From contig NZ_KB905468.1 in NCBI RefSeq assembly GCF_000381365.1, positions 1 to 64,000 on the forward strand: a DNA stretch of 64,000 nucleotides, given 5' to 3'. A program made the position numbers and the translations under genes. Shown piece by piece: positions 36,508 through 44,525 of this stretch. Under the pieces are notes generated by a model. It had not been told where the DNA came from. It saw nothing but the letters and a program-made list of their open reading frames with translations, and did no database searches. Every line of letters begins with the position of its first letter. The stretch's first letter is position 1. Source of the stretch: Bacteroides salyersiae WAL 10018 = DSM 18765 = JCM 12988. Its GTDB lineage: Bacteria > Bacteroidota > Bacteroidia > Bacteroidales > Bacteroidaceae.

Positions 36508-37356
36508 ATGGAATATAAAAACCCTCTCATCCTTTCAAGGGAACGCCCGTTCGTAGCCGGCACAAGCAATCTGGCAGTTTTTCACCGTCGGCTGTATAAA
36601 CTCGACTGTATGATTATTATTTTCTGCCACAGTGGTTGGGGACAGGTACTTATCGATCTTGAACGACATGAAATAATACGAAATACCCAAATGATTCTTC
36701 TCCCCGGCACAGTCATCAGTCTTGCCGGACAAAGTAACGATTTTCGTGTTTCTTATTTCGCAGCCCACAGTGATATGTTTCGTGAAGCTTGTCTGCGTCT
36801 CGAACCCTCTTTTTTTCATTTTCTGAAAGAGAAACCTTGCTTCACACTGCCCGATGAATTTACAGCTAATATCAACCGGTTACTGGAAGCCACTATCTCC
36901 CTTTATGCCGATAAAGACCATAACTTCCGCTATCAGATAGCCCGCAATCACCTGCAAAGCTTTCTGCTCGATGTGTATGACAAAGTTCATCGTTTCTTTA
37001 CCCGCGACGATATGGAAGGTCACAACCGCCAGGACGAACTTTTCAAAAAGTTCATCGCACTCATTCATGAAAACTGTCTCACGGAGCGTGAGGTATCTTT
37101 TTATGCCGATCGCCTCTGTATCTCCACCAAGTACCTCACCGGAATCTGCCGCAGTATTACCAATGGTGCCTCGGCCAAGCAGATCATCGATCAACATGTG
37201 ATCCTTGAAATAAAAGTCTTACTGCAATCCACCGAATTAAGTATGCAGGAAATAGCCGATCGTCTGGGTTTTCCCGACCAATCCTATTTAGGACGTTATT
37301 TCAAACGGTATGAAGGAATGTCACCGGGAGATTACCGGAAAACAGCAGGTACATAA
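36508..37356 (+). CDS. AraC-family transcriptional regulator
   Basis: The 282-residue protein has an N-terminal beta-rich sensor part (about 1-150, no named domain) and a C-terminal AraC double HTH (about 185-280: YADRLCISTKYLTGICRSITNGASAKQI and MQEIADRLGFPDQSYLGRYFKRYEGMSPGDYR). It diverges from the MFS/RND efflux operon and probably activates it. Ligand unknown. Confidence 0.9.
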   Translation: MEYKNPLILSRERPFVAGTSNLAVFHRRLYKLDCMIIIFCHSGWGQVLIDLERHEIIRNTQMILLPGTVISLAGQSNDFRVSYFAAHSDMFREACLRLEPSFFHFLKEKPCFTLPDEFTANINRLLEATISLYADKDHNFRYQIARNHLQSFLLDVYDKVHRFFTRDDMEGHNRQDELFKKFIALIHENCLTEREVSFYADRLCISTKYLTGICRSITNGASAKQIIDQHVILEIKVLLQSTELSMQEIADRLGFPDQSYLGRYFKRYEGMSPGDYRKTAGT

Positions 37357-37463
37357 CGACAAACCGGCCTGTTAATGAAGTCAGTATCGGAGAATCCAAC
37401 AATCCGAAATAATGCATTGATAATCAATGCATATAAAAATATACCTTTTTTACAGAGTAAAGG

Positions 37464-37516
37464 TATAGACTTTTATATGGCAAAAATATAGACTTCTATA
37501 TAGCCAAAATATAGAC
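37464..37516 (+). repeat. three 23-bp-spaced TATAGACTT repeats
   Basis: TATAGAC occurs at 37464, 37487 and 37510, an exact 23-bp period; the first two units also share CTT(T/C)TATAT and GCCAAAA-like flanks. It lies in the gap before the PepSY-like gene and could be operator DNA or decayed repeats. Confidence 0.65.
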
Positions 37517-37630
37517 TTTACCATTCCTCTACATTATAATGTTGCATAAACCGGCGGTAACATAGAAAACAAATTCTCACGGTTGGCTGTTCTAATCGGC
37601 AAAAGTCACTTAACCCAAACTGTTTTAACT

Positions 37631-38116
37631 ATGATAAAATTAAAATTCGGTATATTGCTGGCCATGCTGGCAGTTACCACCACCGCCTTTGCCGGATATT
37701 CACCGGCCAATGTACAGGCCGCACTCAAAAAGATGTATCCCGATGCCAAGGACATAGCCTGGTCGCAGGATGACGGTTATTACTGTGCCGACTTCATGAT
37801 GAACGGCCTTGAGAAAAATGTCTGGTTCAACACACAGGCGCAATGGGTGATGATACAGACTGAACTGATAAGTACGGACCGCCTTACCCCTCCTGTATAT
37901 AATGCCTTTGCAGCCAGTAACTATGCTGCCTGGGAAGTCCTGGATGTAACTTACGTAGAGTTTCCGAAATGGGAGCCGATCATCGTCATCAAAGTGGGAC
38001 AGCCGAACGTAGACATTAAATATCAGCTTTTTTATGCCCCTAACGGAGAAATACTGCGTACCCGGAATGTAAGCGACATGTACGACATCCTCGGACCGAA
38101 AACATTCATACAGTAA
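37631..38116 (+). CDS. PepSY-like secreted protein (DUF2874-type)
   Basis: The 161-residue protein starts at ATG 37631, directly at a signal peptide (FGILLAMLAVTTTAFA). Two PepSY-like halves are suggested by PANVQAALKKMYPDAKDIAWSQ and VYNAFAASNYAAWEVLDVTYVEFP, each with the pattern helix, then W/V-rich strands. Such small Bacteroides proteins are periplasmic and uncharacterised. The 16 upstream residues of the longer frame have no signal character and are omitted. A strong terminator follows. Confidence 0.7.
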   Translation: MIKLKFGILLAMLAVTTTAFAGYSPANVQAALKKMYPDAKDIAWSQDDGYYCADFMMNGLEKNVWFNTQAQWVMIQTELISTDRLTPPVYNAFAASNYAAWEVLDVTYVEFPKWEPIIVIKVGQPNVDIKYQLFYAPNGEILRTRNVSDMYDILGPKTFIQ

Positions 38117-38136
38117 CTTTGTTATAAATATGCAAT

Positions 38137-38180
38137 AAAGGCACGAAAAGAAGAAGTATCGTTCTTCTTTTCGTGCCTTT
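38137..38180. terminator. strong intrinsic terminator after the PepSY-like gene
   Basis: A perfect 19-bp stem (38137-38155 with 38162-38180) around the loop GTATCG; the stem reads AAAGGCACGAAAAGAAGAA and its complement, and can work in both directions. Confidence 0.9.
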
Positions 38181-38238
38181 ATGTTATTAGTTTAATAGAA
38201 TTTATGACAGATAGACTACAGTTTCTAACTTTTATTCC

Positions 38239-38246
38239 TACATTTG
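38239..38246 (+). promoter_or_regulatory. -7 element of maeB
   Basis: TACATTTG lies 36 bases before the start codon. No good -33 box is seen. Confidence 0.55.
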
Positions 38247-38281
38247 CAGACAAATGATAACTTTTATTAAAACGCACTATC

Positions 38282-40570
38282 ATGGCAAAAATAACGAAAG
38301 AAGCCGCTTTGCTCTATCACTCACAGGGCAAACCCGGTAAAATTGAAGTAGTTCCAACCAAACCCTACAGTACACAAACCGACTTATCGCTTGCTTACTC
38401 GCCCGGTGTGGCCGAACCATGTCTTGAAATTGAAAAGAACCCGCAGGATGCTTATAAATATACAGCCAAAGGCAATCTGGTAGCTGTTATCTCCAATGGA
38501 ACAGCCGTCCTCGGTTTGGGAGATATAGGTGCACTGAGCGGCAAACCGGTAATGGAAGGAAAAGGCCTTCTGTTTAAAATCTATGCCGGTATCGATGTAT
38601 TCGACATCGAAGTCGATGAAAAAGACCCGGATAAATTTATCGAGGCTGTCAAAGCCATTGCACCGACTTTCGGAGGTATCAACCTCGAAGATATCAAAGC
38701 TCCGGAATGTTTCGAAATAGAACGCCGCCTGAAAGAGGAACTCGACATTCCCGTAATGCACGATGACCAACACGGAACGGCCATCATCTCGAGTGCCGGA
38801 CTGGTAAATGCCTTGCAAGTGGCCGGTAAAAAAATTGAAGATGTAAAAATCGTAGTAAACGGTGCCGGCGCCTCTGCCGTATCGTGTACCAAACTATACG
38901 TATCACTCGGCGCACGCCTTGAAAACATTGTCATGCTGGACAGTAAAGGCGTAATCAGCAAAGCGCGTACCGATCTGAACGAACAAAAGCGTTATTTCGC
39001 CACCGACCGTACGGATATCCATACCTTAGCAGAAGCCATCAAGGGAGCAGACGTTTTCTTAGGCCTGTCTAAAGGCAACGTGCTGTCGCAAGACATGGTA
39101 CGCAGTATGGCTCCTTCTCCTATCGTATTCGCCCTGGCCAATCCGACACCGGAAATCTCTTATGAAGATGCCATGTCCGCCCGTCCGGACGTGCTGATGG
39201 CAACCGGACGTTCCGATTATCCGAATCAGATTAACAACGTAATCGGTTTCCCGTATATCTTCCGTGGTGCTCTGGATACGCAGGCAAAAGCGATCAACGA
39301 AGAGATGAAAATAGCTGCCGTACACGCAATTGCCAATCTGGCCAAGCAGCCTGTACCCGATGTGGTAAATGAAGCTTATCATGTAAACAATTTCACGTTC
39401 GGCCCGGAATACTTCATACCGAAACCGGTAGATCCACGTCTGATAACGGAAGTTTCCATCGCCGTAGCCCGTGCTGCTATGGAAAGCGGCGTAGCCCGTA
39501 AGAATATCGAAGACTGGGATGGATACAAAACACATCTCCGCGAACTCATGGGACAAGAATCCCAGCTTACCCGCCAACTCTATGACACGGCACGCCGCCA
39601 CCCGCAACGTGTCGTATTTGCCGAAGGCGGTCACCCGAACATGCTGAAAGCTGCCGTAGAAGCAAAAGCGGAGGGTATCTGCCATCCTATTATATTAGGT
39701 AACGAAGAACGTATCGAGAAACTGGCAAAAGAACTCGACCTAAGTCTGGAAGGTATCGAAATCGTCAATCTGCGCCATGACCGCGAAGCAGAACGCCGCG
39801 AACGTTACGCACAGATCCTTTCACAGAAACGTGCCCGCGAAGGAGCCACCTACGATGAAGCCAATGACAAAATGTTCGAACGTAACTACTTCGGTATGAT
39901 GATGGTGGAAACCGGAGATGCCGACGCATTCATCACCGGATTGTATACCAAATACAGCAATACCATCAAAGTAGCCAAAGAGGTGATCGGCATCCGCCCG
40001 GAATACAATCATTTCGGGACCATGCACATCCTGAATTCCAAAAAAGGAACTTACTTCCTGGCAGATACTTTGATCAACCGGCATCCGGATGCTTCCACTT
40101 TAATAGATATAGCCAAATTAGCAGACCAGACTGTCCGGTTCTTCAACCATACACCGGCGATTGCCATGTTGAGTTACTCCAATTTCGGTTCCGATCAGGC
40201 AGGTAGCCCGCTTAAAGTACATGAAGCAGTGGCATACATGCAGAAAGAATACCCGGAATTGGCCATTGACGGTGAAATGCAGGTGAACTTTGCCATGAAC
40301 CGTACACTTCGTGACTCTAAATATCCGTTTACACGTCTCTACGGCAAAGATGTCAATACGTTGGTATTCCCGAACCTGAGTTCTGCCAATGCAGGATATC
40401 AGTTATTGCAGGCGATGGATCCGGATACGGAATTCATCGGCCCGATACAGATGGGACTGAACAAACCGATTCACTTTACCGACATCGAAAGCTCCGTGCG
40501 CGACATCGTAAACATTACGGCAGTAGCTGTTATCGACGCGATTGTAGACAAGAAAAAAGCAGGTAAATGA
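38282..40570 (+). CDS. maeB: NADP-dependent malic enzyme with phosphotransacetylase-like C-terminal domain
   Basis: The 762-residue protein is a MaeB-type fusion. Residues 1-160 are the malic domain (YSPGVAEPC, HDDQHGTAI around 161-169), then the NAD(P)-binding domain (VVNGAGASAVSC; FALANPTPEISYEDA; GRSDYPNQINNV). From about 430 to 760 is a phosphate acetyl/butyryltransferase-like domain (RVVFAEGGHPNMLKAA ... LVFPNLSSANAGYQLLQ), which in MaeB proteins is regulatory and binds acetyl-CoA rather than catalysing. It decarboxylates malate to pyruvate with NADPH formation. Its stop overlaps the start of a small membrane protein (ATGA). Confidence 0.94.
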   Translation: MAKITKEAALLYHSQGKPGKIEVVPTKPYSTQTDLSLAYSPGVAEPCLEIEKNPQDAYKYTAKGNLVAVISNGTAVLGLGDIGALSGKPVMEGKGLLFKIYAGIDVFDIEVDEKDPDKFIEAVKAIAPTFGGINLEDIKAPECFEIERRLKEELDIPVMHDDQHGTAIISSAGLVNALQVAGKKIEDVKIVVNGAGASAVSCTKLYVSLGARLENIVMLDSKGVISKARTDLNEQKRYFATDRTDIHTLAEAIKGADVFLGLSKGNVLSQDMVRSMAPSPIVFALANPTPEISYEDAMSARPDVLMATGRSDYPNQINNVIGFPYIFRGALDTQAKAINEEMKIAAVHAIANLAKQPVPDVVNEAYHVNNFTFGPEYFIPKPVDPRLITEVSIAVARAAMESGVARKNIEDWDGYKTHLRELMGQESQLTRQLYDTARRHPQRVVFAEGGHPNMLKAAVEAKAEGICHPIILGNEERIEKLAKELDLSLEGIEIVNLRHDREAERRERYAQILSQKRAREGATYDEANDKMFERNYFGMMMVETGDADAFITGLYTKYSNTIKVAKEVIGIRPEYNHFGTMHILNSKKGTYFLADTLINRHPDASTLIDIAKLADQTVRFFNHTPAIAMLSYSNFGSDQAGSPLKVHEAVAYMQKEYPELAIDGEMQVNFAMNRTLRDSKYPFTRLYGKDVNTLVFPNLSSANAGYQLLQAMDPDTEFIGPIQMGLNKPIHFTDIESSVRDIVNITAVAVIDAIVDKKKAGK

Positions 40571-40743
40571 AACGTCCGCTATCCAGATCACAAATAGTTT
40601 GCATCATCCTGCTTTGGGTGGCGCTTTGCTATATAGTATTGGTATATGCCGAACGTATTGACGGCCCAACAATAGTAATGCTTATCATTTCGGCAGCATT
40701 AGTATTCATTCCCGTTTACAAATCACTTAAAAAGAATAAATAA
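40567..40743 (+). CDS. 58-residue two-helix membrane protein, translationally coupled to maeB
   Basis: The frame starts at ATG 40567, overlapping the maeB stop (ATGA), and ends at TAA 40741-40743. The product begins MKRPLSRSQ, then two hydrophobic helices (VCIILLWVALCYIVLVYA and TIVMLIISAALVFIPVY) separated by ERIDGP, and a basic tail KSLKKNK. The overlap, the two clean TM helices and the terminator immediately after it support a real gene. No family is recognised; it may be an inner-membrane partner of malic enzyme or an independent small protein. Confidence 0.7.
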   Translation: MKRPLSRSQIVCIILLWVALCYIVLVYAERIDGPTIVMLIISAALVFIPVYKSLKKNK

Positions 40744-40764
40744 TATCTTTTTATTCTATTTTTG

Positions 40765-40798
40765 CGGGATAAAATATCATTTTTGATATTTTATCCCG
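40765..40798 (+). terminator. terminator after the maeB operon
   Basis: CGGGATAAAATATCA (40765-40779) pairs perfectly with TGATATTTTATCCCG (40784-40798), loop TTTT, followed by TTTTTCTTT. Confidence 0.9.
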
Positions 40799-40815
40799 TT
40801 TTTCTTTATAAAATG

Positions 40816-40846
40816 TTTGCAAGTTCAATTTTTATATTTACTTTTG
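40816..40846 (+). promoter_or_regulatory. gdhA promoter
   Basis: TTTG (40816-40819), a 19-base spacer and TACTTTTG (40839-40846), an exact consensus match. The 5' leader is about 55 bases. Confidence 0.85.
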
Positions 40847-40907
40847 CAACCGCAAGAGAGAACAATATTCGCAAACTTATAAACTCAACTTATAAAAGAA
40901 AACAATT

Positions 40908-42242
40908 ATGAATGCAGCTAAGGTATTAGAAGATTTAAAGAGAAGGTTCCCCAATGAACCGGAGTATCATCAGGCAGTAGAGGAAGTACTTTCTACCATT
41001 GAAGAAGAATACAACAAACACCCTGAATTCGACAAAGCCAATCTGATAGAACGTCTTTGCATTCCAGACAGAGTATATCAATTCCGTGTAACTTGGGTAG
41101 ACGACAAAGGTAACGTACAGACTAACATGGGTTACCGCGTTCAGCACAACAACGCTATCGGCCCGTACAAAGGCGGTATCCGTTTCCATGCTTCTGTAAA
41201 CCTCAGTATCCTTAAATTCCTTGCCTTTGAGCAAACATTCAAGAATTCACTGACTACACTGCCGATGGGTGGTGGCAAAGGCGGTTCCGACTTTTCTCCA
41301 CGTGGCAAGTCAAACGCAGAGGTAATGCGTTTCGTACAGGCATTCATGTTAGAGTTGTGGCGCCATATCGGTCCTGAGACCGACGTACCGGCAGGCGATA
41401 TCGGTGTAGGTGGCCGTGAAGTAGGTTTCATGTTCGGTATGTACAAAAAACTGACTCACGAATTTACAGGAACATTCACAGGAAAAGGCCGTGAATTCGG
41501 TGGTTCACTGATTCGTCCGGAAGCTACCGGTTACGGTAACATCTACTTCTTGATGGAAATGCTGAAGAGAAAAGGTGCTGACTTGAAAGGTAAAGTTTGT
41601 CTGATCTCCGGTTCCGGTAATGTGGCTCAATATACAGCAGAAAAAGTACTGGAGTTGGGTGGTAAAGTAGTTACCATGTCCGATTCAGACGGTTACATCT
41701 ATGATCCGGACGGTATCGACCGCGCAAAACTGGACTACATCATGGAATTGAAAAACCTCTACCGTGGCCGTATCCGCGAATATGCAGAAACTTACGGTTG
41801 TAAATATGTAGAAGGAGCCCGTCCTTGGGGTGAAAAAGGTGACATCGCTTTGCCTTCTGCCACTCAGAACGAAATCAATGGTGACGATGCCCGCAAATTG
41901 GTTGCCAATGGTGTAATGGCCGTATCCGAAGGTGCAAACATGCCTTCTACTCCGGAAGCCATCAAAGTATTCCAGGATGCAAAAATCCTGTATGCTCCGG
42001 GTAAAGCAGCCAATGCCGGTGGTGTATCCGTATCCGGTCTGGAAATGACCCAGAACTCTATCAAACTGAGTTGGAGCTCTGAAGAGGTAGACGAAAAATT
42101 GAAGAGCATCATGAAGAACATCCACGAAGCCTGCGTACAATATGGTACTGAAGCCGACGGCTATGTGAACTATGTGAAAGGCGCCAACGTTGCCGGATTT
42201 ATGAAAGTAGCCAAAGCTATGATGGCTCAGGGTATATTATAA
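40908..42242 (+). CDS. gdhA: glutamate dehydrogenase, NADP(H)-type
   Basis: The 444-residue protein is a hexameric family I glutamate dehydrogenase. The glutamate site shows GPYKGGIRFH (85-94), the catalytic Lys124 in PMGGGKGG and Asp164 in PAGDIGVGGREVG. The nucleotide fold has ISGSGNVA and, after strand 2, MSDSDG, the Ser-Asp-Ser pattern seen in NADP enzymes such as E. coli GdhA, in contrast to its paralogue at 50083. It should assimilate ammonium into 2-oxoglutarate, the main nitrogen entry route of Bacteroides. An exact consensus promoter and a terminator at 42284 make it monocistronic. Confidence 0.93.
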   Translation: MNAAKVLEDLKRRFPNEPEYHQAVEEVLSTIEEEYNKHPEFDKANLIERLCIPDRVYQFRVTWVDDKGNVQTNMGYRVQHNNAIGPYKGGIRFHASVNLSILKFLAFEQTFKNSLTTLPMGGGKGGSDFSPRGKSNAEVMRFVQAFMLELWRHIGPETDVPAGDIGVGGREVGFMFGMYKKLTHEFTGTFTGKGREFGGSLIRPEATGYGNIYFLMEMLKRKGADLKGKVCLISGSGNVAQYTAEKVLELGGKVVTMSDSDGYIYDPDGIDRAKLDYIMELKNLYRGRIREYAETYGCKYVEGARPWGEKGDIALPSATQNEINGDDARKLVANGVMAVSEGANMPSTPEAIKVFQDAKILYAPGKAANAGGVSVSGLEMTQNSIKLSWSSEEVDEKLKSIMKNIHEACVQYGTEADGYVNYVKGANVAGFMKVAKAMMAQGIL

Positions 42243-42283
42243 TCAGCAAGCCCGTTTTTCAAAAGCTATAGTCATTTATAACA

Positions 42284-42317
42284 GAAAAGCCGTTTCCGAA
42301 ATTGGAGACGGCTTTTC
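42284..42317 (+). terminator. gdhA terminator
   Basis: GAAAAGCCGTTTCC (42284-42297) pairs with GGAGACGGCTTTTC (42304-42317) with one mismatch, then TTTATTT. Confidence 0.85.
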
Positions 42318-42334
42318 TTTATTTCACCTGCCCA

Positions 42335-42471
42335 TGAAAAGACGTAGCATCTTTTTTGAAAAATATAGCATCTTTCAAAAAAAGACGTAGCAGACTACAA
42401 TAGAAAGATGTACAGGTTTTTAAAAAAGCTCTTGATGTTAAAAAAAAAGATGTAGCATCTTTTTCTCCAGT
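42335..42471 (+). repeat. degenerate ~22-bp repeats of the AGACGTAGCATCTTTT type
   Basis: TAGCA cores at 42345, 42366 and 42388 (spacing 21 and 22), a decayed unit near 42411 and a last full unit at 42453, most within AAAAGA(C/T)GTAGCATCTTT. The last unit is self-complementary (AAAAAGATG TAG CATCTTTTT). The motif also resembles the stem of the terminator at 28585. Confidence 0.6.
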
Positions 42472-42526
42472 AAACGTTTTTTTATTCTTCAGACTGCCTA
42501 TTCCGCATATTTTTACCCCTTCACTC

Positions 42527-42763
42527 CCTTCACCTTTTTTGCTTAATCGCCTTATTCATCGGCAATACAGGGTGAAGACCCACCCTGTATTGCCAAGTAC
42601 CGTGCCCGTCATCCGTATGCTTGGTGCTCAACATCCGTATGCATATTGCTTACGAACTGTATGCCCGGTGCTTAAGAGACATTTGTATGAGGACGGGAGA
42701 ACTGGAGCGGGCCTTCACCCTCTATTTCCGATGAATAAGGCGATTAAGCAAGAAAGGTGAAGG
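42527..42763. repeat. 237-bp structured element with 51-bp inverted arms
   Basis: 42527-42577 and 42713-42763 are inverted copies with 3 mismatches in 51. Inside, GGCAATACAGGGTG (42561-42574) also pairs perfectly with CACCCTGTATTGCC (42581-42594), so the left arm can switch between two partners. The centre has a direct repeat of ATCCGTATGC and CCCGTC/GACGGG pairing ends. It encodes no protein. It could be a structured RNA, a MITE-like element or a complex terminator. Confidence 0.75.
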
Positions 42764-42910
42764 AGATGAGGGGGGGGAAATTTCATGTGAATAATGCAAT
42801 AAAATGCTCAGAAAGATATCCGTATCTTATCTAACGGATGAAGCCTCCTCCAACAGGTCCGAAATTTATTTTCATCAAAGCTATCACTCGTTGTATCTGT
42901 CTTTTTTTCG

Positions 42911-42918
42911 TATATTTG
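42911..42918 (+). promoter_or_regulatory. -7 element of the AAA/nuclease gene
   Basis: TATATTTG, 17 bases before the first ATG; -33 box unclear. Confidence 0.55.
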
Positions 42919-42934
42919 CATTTGACAAAATCAA

Positions 42935-44524
42935 ATGAGCAGTATGAGTACAACCATCATTCCCAACAGTCCGCTCCGAAAACTCCCGATAGGAATACAG
43001 AGCTTTGAGAAATTACGTAGTGAAGGATTTCTTTATGTGGATAAAACTGCGTTAGCCTATCGATTGATAAAAGCAGGAAATCCCTGTTTTCTAAGCCGTC
43101 CGCGTCGTTTCGGTAAAAGCCTGCTGCTCTCTACTTTCGAAGCTTATTTCGAGGGGAAAAAAGAACTTTTCAAAGGTCTTGCTATTGAACAATTGGAACA
43201 AGATTGGTTCAAGTATCCGGTACTGCATCTCGACCTCAATGCCGAGAAGTATGATAGCCGCGAAAAGTTGGAGAACTTACTCGTTAGCCAATTAAAACAT
43301 TGGGAAGCCCGCTATGGCATTACCAGTGCCAATCCCAGTTACTCCATTCGTTTTATGAATGTTATCCGCAACGCCTATGAACAGACAGGACGCCGCGTGG
43401 TAGTGCTCATCGACGAATATGACAAACCCTTGCTGCGCTCCTTTCACGACGAAGCATTGCAAGCCGACTTCCGTGAGACACTGACTGCTTTTTACTCTGT
43501 ATTAAAAAGTGCCGATCCCTGGCTACAATTTGTTTTTATCACCGGGGTAACTAAGTTTGCTCAAATGGGAATCTTCAGCAACCTTAACCAGTTGAATGAC
43601 ATCAGTTTTGACTCTGCCTACAATACCCTTTGCGGGATGACCCGCTCGGAAATAGAAGCGACCTTTGCGCCCGAACTTCTGCAAATGACAGAAAAGAATA
43701 AGACAGACCATCCCGGAGTTATGGAGAAAATGACGCAGATGTACGACGGATACCGCTTCACCCACGATGAAGAATTCACTCCGATGTACAACCCGTTCAG
43801 TGTGCTCAGCGCCCTTTCCAAACTCAGCTTCGGCAGTTATTGGTTTGCCAGTGGTACGCCCACTTTCCTGGTGGAAATGTTGAAGAAAACAGACTACGAC
43901 CTACGGGAACTCGATGGTATCGAAGTCTCTGCCACATCGCTCAGTGACGATCGGGCGGATATACACAATCCCATCCCCATGGTTTATCAAAGCGGTTACC
44001 TGACTATCAAGAAATTTGATGAACGCTTCCGCATATACACGCTCGGATTTCCGAACGAAGAGGTGGAATACGGCTTTCTCAATTTTGCCGCTCCTTTTTA
44101 TACACCTGTCTCCGAGAGGGACACGGCTTTTTACATAGGCAAGTTTGTCCATGAGTTGGAAACAGGCGACGTCGAAGCTTTTCTAAACCGCATGGAAGCC
44201 TTTTTTGCAGACTTCCCTTATGAGCTTAACACGAAGACCGAACGCCATTATCAGGTAGTATTCTATCTCGTCTTCAAACTCATGGGGCAGTTCACAGATG
44301 TCGAAGTACGCAGCAGTCGCGGGCGGGCGGATGCTGTAGTGAGGACCCTCCAATACATCTATGTTTTTGAGTTCAAACTTAATGGTACGGCCGAAGAAGC
44401 CTTACAGCAAATAGACGATAAAGGATACTTGATTCCTTATCAGGCAGACGGGCGTAAACTCATAAAGATAGGAGTAGAGTTCAGTGCCGAGAAACGTAAC
44501 CTCAACCGTTGGTTAACGGAGTAA
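42935..44524 (+). CDS. AAA-ATPase-like / PD-(D/E)XK nuclease superfamily protein
   Basis: The 529-residue protein belongs to the AAA-ATPase_like plus PDDEXK_9 family that is expanded in Bacteroides. The Walker A-like site is LSRPRRFGKSLLL (about 53-65), the Walker B VVVLIDEYDKPLL (about 155-167). The C-terminal nuclease-like domain has RGRADAVV and YVFEFKL, giving the D...ExK pattern. Start could be 42935 or ATG 42944. Its role is not known; mobile-element and conflict-system roles are suspected for the family. It is convergent with the next gene, with only one base between stops. Confidence 0.85.
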   Translation: MSSMSTTIIPNSPLRKLPIGIQSFEKLRSEGFLYVDKTALAYRLIKAGNPCFLSRPRRFGKSLLLSTFEAYFEGKKELFKGLAIEQLEQDWFKYPVLHLDLNAEKYDSREKLENLLVSQLKHWEARYGITSANPSYSIRFMNVIRNAYEQTGRRVVVLIDEYDKPLLRSFHDEALQADFRETLTAFYSVLKSADPWLQFVFITGVTKFAQMGIFSNLNQLNDISFDSAYNTLCGMTRSEIEATFAPELLQMTEKNKTDHPGVMEKMTQMYDGYRFTHDEEFTPMYNPFSVLSALSKLSFGSYWFASGTPTFLVEMLKKTDYDLRELDGIEVSATSLSDDRADIHNPIPMVYQSGYLTIKKFDERFRIYTLGFPNEEVEYGFLNFAAPFYTPVSERDTAFYIGKFVHELETGDVEAFLNRMEAFFADFPYELNTKTERHYQVVFYLVFKLMGQFTDVEVRSSRGRADAVVRTLQYIYVFEFKLNGTAEEALQQIDDKGYLIPYQADGRKLIKIGVEFSAEKRNLNRWLTE

Positions 44525-44525
44525 T

